From Pelargonium tetragonum (lineage: Eukaryota > Streptophyta > Magnoliopsida > Geraniales > Geraniaceae): DNA of 64,000 nucleotides. The translations under genes and the position numbers were made by a program. The notes under the pieces were generated by a model. It did no database searches. It was given only the letters and a program-made list of their open reading frames with translations, and had not been told where the DNA came from. This document shows positions 1-11,400 of this stretch, piece after piece. Where the stretch lies: the NCBI GenBank assembly GCA_036897445.1, contig JAYMTL010000055.1, positions 1 to 64,000 on the forward strand. Reading direction: 5' to 3'. Numbering within the stretch: position 1 is the stretch's first letter; every line of letters starts with the position of its first letter.

Positions 1-1280
1 ATAATAGCAAGTTTATTTGAGGAGTCTCTCCTAGTCTTGCAAGTTAAGGTATCGAAGATAAAGAATAAAGTCTAAAAAAGAAAGGTATCGAAGATAGAGA
101 AGACAGAACAAGAATGAGATCAAACGAGAACAAACAAAGAATGAGGCAACCTCAGAGAGGAGTGAGGAGTGAGCGCATCTTACTCAAGAGAAATGAGTGA
201 ATGCATCTTACTGGAGATGGGAGTGAATTCACCCAATGGGAGATGAGAGAGCAAAGAAGAAGTGAAATGAGAAGGCACGGAGTGTCAATGAACCTTCCGC
301 ACAAAGAGACAGGAAAGAGAATCAAATAGAACACCGGCTTGTCAAGAAGAGGGTGAATGAGAAAGACCATACGAAAAAGAAGAGGTCACATCGTTCAGTT
401 ACGGCTTGTCAAGAATTGGGTGTCAGAAAGAAGAGGAAAGAATCGGGAGAACGAGAAAGAGCGTCTTTCAGATCAAACCTTTCTCAACAAAGACAACAAA
501 GAAGGCAAGCTTGCTTGTTTCCAAACCTCAAATCAAACTATACAAAAAAGAAGGTGCGAAGCAACTGAACGCAAGTTGAGAGGAGACGTGCCTTTTGTGA
601 AAAGAGTGCGTGACAGATCTCTGATACAGGTAAGAGAAGAAAGGAGTAGAAGAAAAGAAGGAGATGATCTCTTTCTTATATACAATGGAACAAAAGAAGA
701 ACAAGAAGCAAGAAAAGTGCATAGGAGAAAAGTGAAACAAAGAAAGAGATGTCTAGGTTTCCTTTTTCAATGAAGAAGTTGATAGGCTTGGAAAGAGAAT
801 GAACTACTATTGGACGCTTTCCTTCTTAGATCAGACAAAAATTTCTCTTTGATACCTTCTCTATAGGTACGAAGTTCTTTCTCAACAACAAGGGGCAAGC
901 TTGTCTTGGCTGTACATAGGTCACTCAGTTTCGCAAAGAAATGGAGCAACTCTATCTAGCTAGGATCAAACTTTCTCAACGGTCATGCAATTAGAAAGAG
1001 AAACAAGAGAGAAAGTGAAAAGAGAACCCAACTGAACGCAAAAACTAGACCTTTTGAGATCTTTTCTCTATTAGGATCAATCATCTTGAGTCATACAGGT
1101 CAGAGAATGCCTAAAGAAGAAGAGAGGTGAACTTGTTCATTACATTATCTAAACTGAAGCGGAATGAGAATAAGGAAAGGGTTCTTCTAGAAAATCAGTC
1201 TACCTGTATAGGATAGAAGATATGTAGGTAATGAAATGAAGATACCTGTGTACATAGGATAAAAGGTAAGCAAAGAAAGA
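1..1280 (+). repeat. Purine-rich degenerate direct-repeat region
   Basis: The + strand is strongly A/G-biased and contains many short imperfect direct repeats. The 15-mer AAGGTATCGAAGATA lies at 46-60 and again at 82-96. GCATCTTACT lies at 175-184 and 203-212. CGGCTTGTCAAGAA lies at 335-348 and 402-415. GATCAAAC-TTTCTCAAC lies at 471-488 and 964-980 with one indel. CAACTGAACGCAA lies at 562-574 and 1029-1041. Frames of 71 and 138 aa at 353-568 and 357-773 are open mainly because purine runs lack stops; they read as Lys/Arg/Glu-rich low-complexity sequence with no domain. GGTATCGAAGATAA recurs on the minus strand near 42150, which ties this block to the Lys-rich dispersed family. I read it as a decayed repeat block and not a gene. 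Confidence 0.6.
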
Positions 1281-1299
1281 GGGAAACCTGAGTCTTTTT

Positions 1300-2680
1300 C
1301 TGCTTGCTACAAGACCCAATTTCAATACGAAGAATTCCGGCTAACCCCGAATTTCTCATTCTTTTTCATACCTTTGGAGCTATACCCGGTATTTCCAGAG
1401 CCCTTTTCTTAAGAAATGCTACCTACTCCCTTTCTTAACCCAAAAACCAGGAAGCATATCTCCTTCTTTTCATATTTGACTTCATTAATCAACTTTTTCT
1501 CCTATACTTGTAGTTCTATAGACCCGCTTTCTACTTAAATTTTAAATAATAGAACCCAACCCTTTTGGAAGAAAAGAATTACTCTCACTTTCTTTTCAAA
1601 GAATTTACTTCATTACTTACAACCCCAACTAACCCAGGAACTCTGGATCCCTAAAACCGAGTACTTTCTAATAAACTATAATAAAAAGGAACTCAGGAGA
1701 ACAGCCTTTCTTTCTACAAAAACCCAAGGTTCTATCTAGAAGTTTGAGAATATAGATTGCAGTTGAGGTGCCGATTAACCGGATTTACCTATATTCTCGT
1801 AGCCTTTGTTAATGGATGTCTTATTTGACTCCGTTAGCTTTATAGTTTTAGAGACTAGCTTATCCAGTCAACATTTACTTTTATTCTATGAGACTGCCTA
1901 CTAATTACAAATTCCCCAAATTCTGGTGAATCCCTAAACTATAAACCAAATATACATCAAAAAGCTTTAGCTTCACGCACCCCTTGAGTCTCCCTTTCTT
2001 CAGTACCTTACGGAATATCCGGATATCCAGAAGCAGGTAACCCTAAAAAGCAAATACTTAACTCAACTTCCTCTCAAAAAGACTAAGAAACCGGGAATAC
2101 AGATTAAAGCAAACAATCCTAAGTTTTATACCTAGAATCCCTAGCTTACCCACCTAAAACTAAATACCAGTTACCTTCAGAGTCTAGTTTCTCTTAATAT
2201 ACTAATCCTAATAATATAAAGTCAGTACTTAAGAAGACCAGGAATAGGTATCAATACAAGCAATATCAAAGTTTATATCCAGAATTTCAAATAAATGCTG
2301 TTTATGTACTCGGGAAGGTCGCTTTCGGTGTCTATTTAAAGCCCCTTTTTACTATCTTTTGTCTATTTCTTTGCAATCTGAATCTATCTAAAAAAAACTC
2401 TTTAACAGTCTTAGAAACCCAGGAAAATTCCTCTATCCTCCTTCCTTTCAATTCCTCTCTTTTTGGCTAAAATCCCAAGAAACTAACTGCAACCTTCGAC
2501 TGAATATGTACCCCTAGTATAGTGAAGCAGCTAACCTAAAACCCCGGAAACCCTCTTCACAAAGAAAAGAAAGATAGTCAAACTGATTTGAAATAGAAAC
2601 CCTGCTCTGTGCTACTACTAAAACCGGAATTTCTGCCTATTCACAACAAAAAGAGCTTCTTGCTTTTATTTCGAAAAAAG
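1300..2680. other. No gene seen; C-over-G spacer
   Basis: No reading frame, RNA or strong repeat stands out. The + strand has clearly more C than G. The word AACCCAGGAA or close variants recurs (near 1633, 2410 and, outside this stretch, 4288), which is the only visible texture. Confidence 0.5.
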
Positions 2681-2681
2681 C

Positions 2682-2752
2682 TTTGACCTATAACTAACTA
2701 GCGCGAAATCCTCTTAAGAAAGTATCCGGTTCTAATTCTAATCCCGCAAAAC
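2682..2752 (+). repeat. tRNA-like relic repeat, copy 1
   Basis: It begins with the 16-mer CTTTGACCTATAACTA, which is repeated exactly at 3361-3376. About 45 bases later it has GGTTCTAATTCTAATCCC, matching GGTTCAATTCTAATCCCC of the second copy at the corresponding distance. Shared blocks in the same order and at similar spacing show common descent. The second block resembles a tRNA T-arm (GGTTC-A-ATCC) interrupted by a short insertion. No cloverleaf can be drawn. Confidence 0.45.
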
Positions 2753-3360
2753 TTTACGTTCAGACTAAGAAAGATTTAGACTTTGACTTCACTTCTAAAA
2801 ACCCTTCTTTCAAATAGAGTACCCTTAAACCCCATATCTCCAAAGCTATACCACACTTATTCTTAAGGTTAAGGGCTTCACTCTATTCTTATCTAAAAGC
2901 TACATCCCTTATTCATTCTACATCTCAGTAAAAGCTTATACCTTTTCCCTAACCTTGTAAAAGGAATTCTTGGGAAAACTCTCGATACTAGCTAGAGAGC
3001 CTTTAGAGTTGTTCCTTGCGACCCTCGCTTATTTAAAGCACTTTAACTGGATTTTAAAGGAGAACAAAGCCCTCACTCTAAACTTTTTCAATATTGATAT
3101 ATTTACTTTATAGCCTTGAAACTTCTGTATCCAATGAAAACATCATCCTATCGACTTGTTTCTACCAATACAATAAAAAGGGAACTCTTCGTTCTAAAAG
3201 AACCTTGTATCAATTTCTTAAAACCCTTTCAACGGCACAAGGAAAACCCTTGCAAAACTTTTTCTCTACTAGTTTCAATCTCTTACCTCTCGGGATTCTG
3301 TCTCTTACAGTAAAAAGTAAAGAGACTTCCTCGGAACTTAAGGAAAAAAGCCCACCTGAC

Positions 3361-3440
3361 CTTTGACCTATAACTATGGATATGGAAAACTTGACATATT
3401 CAAAAAGTCACAGGTTCAATTCTAATCCCCTCGTAGCCAC
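3361..3440 (+). repeat. tRNA-Pro-like relic repeat, copy 2
   Basis: It shares CTTTGACCTATAACTA with the copy at 2682. It shares CTTGACATATT plus ATCCCCTCGT-GCC with the copy at 5041. The portion CAAAAAGTCACAGGTTCAA resembles the end of plastid tRNA-Pro(UGG), which I recall as containing CAAAATGTCACAGGTTCAA. The acceptor and D-arm halves are not present, so this is at most a 3' tRNA fragment. The frames of 90 and 64 aa at 3094-3366 and 3376-3570 overlap it and show no protein family features. Confidence 0.4.
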
Positions 3441-4081
3441 GCCCACCTTCACAGAGTCCTTTTCTCTAGAAAATCTATCTACTCCTTCTTTCCAGGGCTT
3501 TCTTACTCAATCTCGGCTAACCCAGGCAGGAGCTCTTTATCTATCTTCTCTTGTAAGGTCATACAATTGACGTGCACTTAAAAATTCGTATGCCAAGTCA
3601 GTTTCCCTTCGACCTATTCTCTGTAAATCCCCGTAAAAGCCAGGCCCTTGACTTATGATATCCATTGGGACACCCTTAAACAAAAAGTCTAGAAATTCAC
3701 TCTTTTCTTTCCTCCTTTTTACTATATTAATTACTTACTGGAAACGAGTTTCTTTAGCCGAAACAGACTGAACCCGAGTAACACAAGACTAGAAAGGCAA
3801 AGATTCTAATTACATAAAGAATGGCTGAATTTAAGAACTAGTAATTAGCTAAAAACGAAAACCCCTTACTTTATTACCGTAAACTGTAATAAAGAATAAA
3901 AGAAGAAAAATCAAACCCTACCTTGAGAAAACTAGCTAACTAAAAAAGCAAAGTCGTCTCTTAACAATTGAGAATCAGAAACCCTCTTAGAACTTTGATT
4001 TTAGGGAAATCGAGTGTAGAACCCTTGTAAAAGACTAAACAGGAAGAGCTCTTCTTGCAAGTAAATCCGGGGTATTCCGCC

Positions 4082-4096
4082 TTAATTACATTACCT
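4082..4096 (+). repeat. 15-bp dispersed word TTAATTACATTACCT, copy 1
   Basis: Exact copy of a 15-mer present at five further places (17360, 19781, 42564 with one change, 48625, and 55481 on the minus strand). It is preceded by GCC and followed by T, as at 17360. Function unknown. Confidence 0.7.
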
Positions 4097-4779
4097 TGTT
4101 CAGCAATTTCAATACTCAATTTCCATAAACCTAGAGCCCCTTAAAGCAAAAAACTAGGAAACCTCTATAACCCCTTTCTCCATACTATACTGAGACTGAG
4201 AGCTGTACGAGATTTGTTCTTAGGGACTTGAAAACCTATATACTCTTACCCGAAACTGCGTACCCCTTAATTCTACACCCCAAAAGTCAACCCAGGAAAA
4301 AGCACAAGAATCCAAGAGGAAGAACCTACCTTTCCTTACGAATATACTAAGATCCCGGAAAACCTAACCTTGAGAAAACGCAGCTACTCCCTATTACTTT
4401 GAATCAAGTACTCAAGCCAAAGCGCATAAAAAGGCAGATTCAATAGAAAAACTCAGTTTAGGTGCCTCAAAATTCCCCCTATCAAGCCAATTTAGCACCA
4501 GTTTTGAATCCTTAGAGAGTATACCCTTACTATTACGAACAGAGTCACTCTCCTTACTTAAGCTATCCCATGAAGTTTAAACTAGAATAGGAATGAAAAG
4601 CCCCTGATCTCCATTATACATTACTTTAGTTAGAAGAGAGAAGGTCAGGTCCTAAAAGCCTTCCCTATATATACTTGACTTTCTTTTTCTACTTAATTTC
4701 ATTCCTAACTTTTTTTTATAGTTCATTTCAAAATTCCGCTAAATCTTCTTCTTCCTCTCTTTTGATATTCTATATGGGA

Positions 4780-4850
4780 TGGTTGAGACTTGAACTCATA
4801 TCTTTCCGGTCTCAAGTGAGGTGTTCTAACGGATAATCAGAGTTTCGACT
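4780..4850 (-). other. Possible antisense tRNA-like fragment
   Basis: The + strand reads GAGACTTGAACTCATATCTT then CCGGTCTCAAGTGAGGTGTTCTAAC. This is the order expected for the complement of a tRNA T-arm, anticodon arm and D-arm (a tRNA on the minus strand would have GTTAGAACACC and GAGTTCAAGTCTC). I could not pair an acceptor stem, so it is a degenerate copy or a chance likeness. Confidence 0.25.
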
Positions 4851-5040
4851 TGGGAGTGAGTTTCTCTCTCAATTTCCTATGCTTTCAGCTTTTTGTATTT
4901 GAGAAAAAGGGTTTTCTTTATCTAAGTTCTTTCCTACTTTCCTGCCTAGACTTTTCTGCAGCTCCAAATATAGCGTAAATGAAATATAGGGAGGTACTTC
5001 TTTTTCTAGTACCTACCTGGACTCTCTTTTGCTTTACTTT

Positions 5041-5110
5041 TTTCAAAGAGAAACCTTGACATATTGATTTTAAGAAAGTGACGGGTTCAAATCCCCTCGT
5101 GGCCCCTATG
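5041..5110 (+). repeat. tRNA-Pro-like relic repeat, copy 3
   Basis: AAACCTTGACATATT, then GAAAGTGACGGGTTCAAATC, then CCCTCGTGGCCCC. The T-arm can be drawn as ACGGG / TTCAAAT / CCCCT with one mismatch. The presumed 3' acceptor strand CGTGGCC has no GGCCACG partner upstream. Shared words CTTGACATATT and ATCCCCTCGT link it to the copy at 3361, and AAAGTGAC-GGTTCAAATCC links it to the minus-strand copy at 7431. Confidence 0.4.
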
Positions 5111-5549
5111 ACTTTCTCTTTCTACATTCCCTGTCTCGTTAACTCGTTTAAGCAGCAGCCAACCCCTAGCCTAAAGGACTCTTTCTCAAGATCTCTTTTT
5201 AGTCAAATTTTGGAAAAGCACTTTAACTAATACCTCTAGATAATAGGAAACTCCCTATTCAACTTGACTCGTTAAAAATTAGAAGACTATAGTTCCTGTA
5301 CTTATGCAAATTGGTAAGAAACCCCTGACTTATAAAAAAATAACAACTTCTTTCTACTATATTTATATTATTAGTAGATTCCATTTATTAAGATTTGTAA
5401 GCTCCCGTTTAGTATAGAAGGACCCCACTTTTACTGCTTTACCCGAAGCCTAGGAAAACTATCTACTTACTTTCTAAATCTCTGCTTCGTTAAGAACTTC
5501 TTGAGGAGTGCCACAAAAGGAAAAACCACCCAAAGTTCTATATCAGATT

Positions 5550-7425
5550 TGACTTTCTGTTTCTTACTTTCAAATCCCCAAAATACAAGTGCCTATTTGA
5601 GAGGGTTTTTGAAAGAAGGTTTATTACCTGTATACGGACTTTTACAAACCGTAATGCGTTTTATTAGCTAAATGGGGCTTTATTCATTTTACAGTAGTCA
5701 AAGCACAAGAATTTTGATAAGTTCTCCAAGCACTCAAATTAGACTAAAAAACGAAAAAGAAAAAGTAGTCTAGCATCGCGAACTCTTCATTTTCTGCATA
5801 AACCTTCCAGATTAGGAGATCTCCTCACTACCAGCCCAGTTTACTTACGGAACTCCCTGAACCTAACCCGAAAGATGGGGAATTCCTTTTTCTACTGGGT
5901 TTCGGGGTGTGTGGGATAGCTTGAGCAAGGTTTTCTTGTCTTCTTACGTCGGACCTAACTAACAAAAGGTTGAATCCACTCTATTTGAATTCTTCTATAA
6001 ATCTATAAAAGAAAGTAAATTGAAAAGAGGGCCCTAAAAGCTTTGAGAAAAGGCTATAATCAAGTGAAATAGCACCCTACGAAAGACCTCAACTAAAGAG
6101 AATTGATATTCTAAGCCGGATGGATAATAACACTGGTAGAATTCTCTTCTATTTGTATATTTGTAAAGGTTTTGAATGGGTTTTGGCAGGAATTTCCTGG
6201 GTGAAAGAGTTTGCCCTTACCTTATATTATTAGATTGATTTGTAGTTATAGGCTCCTAGATTTTCTGAGTTATGGGTTATAGATTAGGAACTCCTTGTAT
6301 TCTACTACTCTACTTTAACTTTACGAGGTTCCACTTCAGGGATGCCTTCACTAAAAAGGTTTTCTTGCCCTCCGCCTTTCGGATCCTAGTTAACAAGGAG
6401 CTAAGATCCTCTCTATAGCTAGGGGCTGGTAAAGGAAGCAATTCAAAGATAGAGAAACCGTATTCTACTATTGAATCTTCCCTTTTTTCTTTATCTTTAG
6501 TGATTGGGAAGTCTTATGATTGGTGTATGTACGTTCCTCCGGTTCTAGGTTCTAAAGTAAGAACCTCGGTTAAACTAGGATACTCTTCTAAAAGAAAAAG
6601 GGAATCTCGTGAGTCTATTCTGTAAAGTACAAATCCAAACGGAAGCGAGTCAATTTAATTAACAGAAAGGTAAGAAAGATTGATTATAGGAGTCCCAAAA
6701 TCAATTTGACATCGATAACTAAAGGAATTTATAGTAGCTAAACTCTTTTCCCAAGATTCTCAATTGGCGTTTCTTGAAAGTCTTTCCTTTCTTAATGTCA
6801 AAAGAGTAGTGTGCTCCAGAAGAAATTGTTAGTAGGTTTCCGTTTGTACTAATTTAGGAGTAGATAATGATATAGAGTCTAGGTATAAGTCTGAAATCGA
6901 ACAAAAAGCTCATATGTCAAGTTTTTTTAGTAAATAAAGGTGACAAAGTCAAGTCAACAAGAGCGGGAGGGAGTGATAGGATTAGATAGAATCGGTGGTT
7001 TATGCTGTTTGGGACTTGGAGGAGACAGCTGTGCGGAAGCTAAAGTCAGTCTTTTCATTTTTAATAACGGGTATATTTAGTTTAGAGTTTAGGGATTCCC
7101 GGGGTATCTTTTATAGGTTGGGAATTTCTTAAAAGGGGGTGTCTTTCTCAGTGTACGGGTGAGTTTCAAGAATATATCTTACCTAGATTTCGGGTTAGTA
7201 GAGTATAGAGTTCAGCAGTTTACAGACTTAAAGCTTAAAGGGGTTGGGCTTGCTTTTGAAAAAGGTCGAGCTCGTAAGTAAGAGAGTATAGGAAAGACAG
7301 GAGCCTATCAAAAAGTTTAAGTCTTTCAAAGAATTAGAAAGTCAACAGGGAATTTTTAAGTAATAGGGATTTGAGTCAAAAAGAGAAGTCTAATTTGAAA
7401 CTAAAAATAGGGAGATGTCGCAGCC
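5550..7425. other. No gene seen; start of G-over-C block
   Basis: Composition flips here: sampled 60-base lines between 5.5 and 10.4 kb carry more G than C, while those from 1.3 to 5.4 kb carry more C than G. A short inverted pair ACCCGAAA and TTTCGGG near 5870-5915 could form a weak hairpin. No frame or RNA is supported. Confidence 0.45.
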
Positions 7426-7430
7426 CGAGC

Positions 7431-7464
7431 TCAAAGTTGGATTTGAACCTGTCACTTTACTAAT
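7431..7464 (-). repeat. tRNA-Pro-like relic repeat, copy 4 (minus strand)
   Basis: The minus strand reads GTAAAGTGACAGGTTCAAATCC, nearly the same as GAAAGTGACGGGTTCAAATCC at 5073-5094 on the plus strand. It is in opposite orientation to the three copies at 2682-5110 and lies in the oppositely skewed block. Stem pairing on the 3' side of the T-arm is poor, so it is a relic. Confidence 0.35.
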
Positions 7465-8376
7465 AAGTATGCCGGGGTTTCCATTAGTTACAGAGGCAAG
7501 ATTTTCTATAATTTCTAACTCAGTCTCTTGTTACTTTAATTAAGGGGCAGACGAAGGTCTAGTAGCACTCTCTCTTTTTGAAAGCAAAGGTTCAAAGTCT
7601 CTGTTTTCTTTTGACTGGCTTTCCGTAAATAAAAGGGCTCAAATTCGAAAGGAATTTTATTGGGAAGTAGGTCAATAAGAAGATAGAAAGTCACATAATA
7701 GCTGTGAGTAGGGCCCAGACCCGGATATGTTAGTATATCGGGAGTATGTAAAGTAGAACTTTTTGAGTTTCTTAGTTAGAGCGAAGAGGTTTGTACTAAA
7801 AGAGAGTCTAGTGGTAGGTAGTAAGCTAGTGAGAAAGAGTTACGGCTCTAGAAAGGGTTGAAGATTGAGATCTTGTGTTTCTGTATTCTATTTTCTAAGC
7901 GGGAAAGTCACAAGGGGACTATAAAGTCAAGGTGATTGCAGGAGCTAGTTCCGAGTTCTTAAGGCATTCTAACTATTCTAACTAAGAGGTGGAATCCAGT
8001 GTCTTTATAGTCTTGTTTTACTCGGGGTCATTTTCCTCTTGTCGGGTATTCCGGTTTTATATAGTCATAGAGTATGGTTATAGTTTAGCGGGTTAACGAG
8101 ACTGGTAATTTGAAAGTCAGTCTATATCTTTCCTACTTTTTTGAGTTGCTGGCTTTCTATTGGTTATATGGGTTTCTTTGTATTCTGTATTTGATTAGCA
8201 AGACAAGAATAGGAAAAAGGAGTAGCAATAGAGAGAGCTTAGGGGTTGCTGGGTAGGCTAGCTCCCATGTTAATTGAGATAGAATTTCAGTGGTTATAGA
8301 ACAGGAATGTGTAGAGGAAGTGTTACCAGTAAGCAGGGGTAGCCCGTAAGGAATAGGTGAAAGTCAACAAGAGACA

Positions 8377-8447
8377 AGAGAGGAGTAGGATTTGAACCAA
8401 CGACTTTCGCCATATGAAAGCGACACTCTAACCACCGTTAGGTAGAA
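8377..8447 (-). pseudogene. trnM-CAU: tRNA-Met(CAU) relic, plastid-like
   Basis: Read on the minus strand, about 50 bases from the D-loop (GGTGGTTAGAGT) through anticodon CAT (CTTTCATATGGCG) to the T-arm (GTTGGTTCAAATCC) match the plant plastid elongator tRNA-Met gene as I remember it at about 43 of 50 positions. The 5' end CTACCTAAC also aligns, after a two-base loss in the D-arm. The anticodon stem TCGCT/GGCGA is fully paired around loop TTCATAT, and the D-stem can be redrawn as CTAA/TTAG. The T-stem (GTTGG/CCTAC) has a mismatch, and the 3' acceptor half no longer pairs with the 5' half. It is probably a non-functional descendant of a plastid-derived tRNA gene of the sort common in plant mitochondria. 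A functional gene whose ends are repaired after transcription is less likely but possible. Confidence 0.6.
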
Positions 8448-8459
8448 CCCGAGAAAGTA

Positions 8460-11400
8460 TAGTAAAAGCTCTCTTATTTACTTGATAATTTCATTCAGTG
8501 GTTGTGAACTTAGGTATCCCACTTTAGTTATTATAACTTTAGATCTTTTACAGACCCAAGTAGAATTCTACTTAACATCCCGATAATTTCAAATTTTAAG
8601 CCATAAAGAAGTCCTAGACTTTTTTTAGAGGGTCTTAGTCACAGTCACACAAGGATTCTTCGGGTTTAGAATAAAATTTAGGGATCTAAGTTATAGCTCA
8701 TAAGACAAAGACCAAAGGGGCCTGGTATTCAGAGTTAGTATCTTAGTTCTAGTCAGTATAGATGGGTACTCTTTAGGGTGGGAAGTTTGAGACCAGTATT
8801 CTCGCTTCTAAACGTAGAAAGCTTAGTAGAATAAAAACTCTAGGGAGTTGCTGAATGGATAGCTTATTCTAGTTCCACTTCACTTTCACTTGGGATGTAT
8901 AAAACCAAGGTAAGGAGGGGTCCCTTGCTTCCCGATCTAGCTAAATAACAAGGGGTGAATCTTATAAAGTAATCCTTTCAATCAATAAAGATACAAGAAA
9001 GTTTTAAATAGTTCAAATAGGTAACCTGGCTACTCGACACCTTAACAGATAAAAGAGATTTTAGGCATAAACTTCGTGTTTGCTTTCATACCTAACCCGG
9101 TTTCTTTCACTTTCATAAAGTAGTTGCTCTTTCTTTCATTGAAGTAGAGAGCTTTAGCTTGTAGATGTAAATCGGTAGTCTAACTTGTACCTTTTTATTA
9201 TTTACGAGTTCTTTATGAGATAGGATTAGTTTGGGGTGAGCGAGTAGCATTTATTTGTTTAGGGGAAGTTCTAGAAAGTCTTCAATTGAACAAAAGTTTC
9301 AGATAAGATGGCCGGGCTGGGTAGGCTTATTCGGTATAGAAATTTGGTTTTCTAGAAGATTTGACCGGATTTTCTATTTGATCTGTAACCTGTTGGGAGC
9401 AAAGCATTTCTTTTGTGAATGTCAAATTGAGCGTCAGAATAGGGGGTTGAGTAGGTTTCCGATTTCATATATCTTTTCTGGGTCTTAGATTCGGAGTTTT
9501 CCTGGAGCATAAAGGCACTCCTATTTTTTTAATTAAAGACTAAAGAAGCTTTCTGGATTCCCGGCATATCTAAATAGGATCAAAAATGAGGTCTGACTCC
9601 AACACAAGTTTCCCGGAGAGTTTCAATATTGATTTACTAAAATTCTTATATTAAAGAGAATAAGCATACTTTTACTGCTATGGTAATTAGGTTAGGAGTG
9701 TATAATAAAGCAAAGATATGAAAGAATTTTCTAGAGAAAATCCCTCTGTGAATTCAAACCCTTTCAGTAATCGAAAGTAAGAAATAATAGAAAGATGGGG
9801 GTTCCCCTAGGTTTGGAATTCTCTTTTGTTTTTTGTTACCTTGCAGGAAGGAATCCTTGCCATTATCACGAGATAAATATAGGTTGTGAAGAGTTTGGTG
9901 CTAGTCTTGGGTATTTCTAGTTTAGGTCTTTAGGGGTACACCCCCAGCTGTAATACAGTAAGCAGAAGCAGCAAAGGCAGAGTCTTCTCCTTTTTCATTC
10001 TAGATCTAGATACTTTACTCCGCAAAAGTCGCTGGATAGGTTTTGCTTGGGTATTCAAATCCCGGAACCCGCAGTTAGCGATTCTTCTAAGGTATCAGAT
10101 TCAAGTGCATTTTCAATTTGGGCTGCAGAAAAGGTTCTATATAAGGATCTCCTTTTTAGGAAACTATAACATAAACCGAGTTCTTTCTAAGGTTTGGTAA
10201 AGCTTTTTTGTACCATAAAATAGAATTCTACAAGGACTCCTTATTGAGAGTCCGTTTCATTTTGGTCAACGAAAGATAAAGTTCAACTAGCTTAGCCTTA
10301 GCTATTCCGGGAATTACCTCGCGGTTTCTTTTCAGAAGGTTTTTAGGAGACAAAAAAGTTTAAAGTAAAGGCATTTTAAGATAAGAAGTAGCGGGCGGAT
10401 GCGCAATAAAGGGTCCTTTATTTAGCCCTAATCTAGGCTATTATATTCTAATTCAAGCAGAAGCAAGTCTATATAAATTGCAGGGATTCTTATATCTTAT
10501 AGAAGGCAGTTTGCCTAATCCTCAAGTTTTTTAGCAAAGCATTTTTAAAAAGTACTACGATAAAATGAACTTAATAAGCAGAAGAGAATGAATCTCTTTT
10601 TTGTGTAAAAACCTTGACATTTCCTTTAATAACCAAAAATGAAAAATTTTTAGAATAATACGTAAGTGTTGCAAAAAGAAAGAGTAGGGACCCTAAATTT
10701 CTGACTTTAATAACCCCGAGTATAACGAGAGTTTGTTAGTAGTACCTTTTTCTGCATAGCATCTTTATTTCATTACGAGAATCCCCTGGGTTTCTATTTT
10801 ACACTGGACTAATGCGCTGAGTAAGTAACTGCTCATCTATCTTTAAAAAGCCTCTCTTAGATTCTCTTTCTATTTTCTCCTCCTTATATGGATTCATTTT
10901 CTATTATTACAAGTACTTCAAGTACCTGTATCATAAGTTATATCCATAGAAAGCTTAAAGAGTGTGTACCTGGTGCTAATTTGCGAAGGGTCTGGAAATT
11001 GCATCTTTCCTGTAAAGTTCCTTTTCCGAATGTGGGCTTAACCATAAAAACCCGGAAGGCTTCTTTTACTCAAAGCGACTTTTTCTTAGGAAATAGGAGC
11101 CTCCTGTTACTCAAAAGAGTTTCTATATAATAAGACTAGAATTTTTCTTAAACTACCTTAATCATTACAGGATTAGCTCTATCTGGGTTTCTAATACTTA
11201 GATTAAAGGGTTCAAAAACCTTAAAGGGAGTACTGCCGGTATCACGGGTATTCCTACTTCCTACCATTCTACATATATATATACTTAAACCTTACTTAGC
11301 CAAAGCAAGGGCCCCTTTTGATCCTGCCAGCGGAGTTTCCTCCAAAAGATCCTGCACAAAAGAAATAAGGCTCCCTTTTTAATCCTTAAATGAAGTCTAA

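Noticed and set aside
357-773. 138-aa plus frame, longest in the window
   Set aside because: It lies in a purine-only run that lacks stop codons by composition, is Lys/Arg/Glu low complexity, and overlaps direct repeats.
11318-11330. TTGATCCTGCCAG, identical to the 5' start of nuclear-type small-subunit rRNA
   Set aside because: Neither side continues the rRNA sequence; thirteen bases alone are not evidence, and GATCCTGC recurs 20 bases later as a local word.
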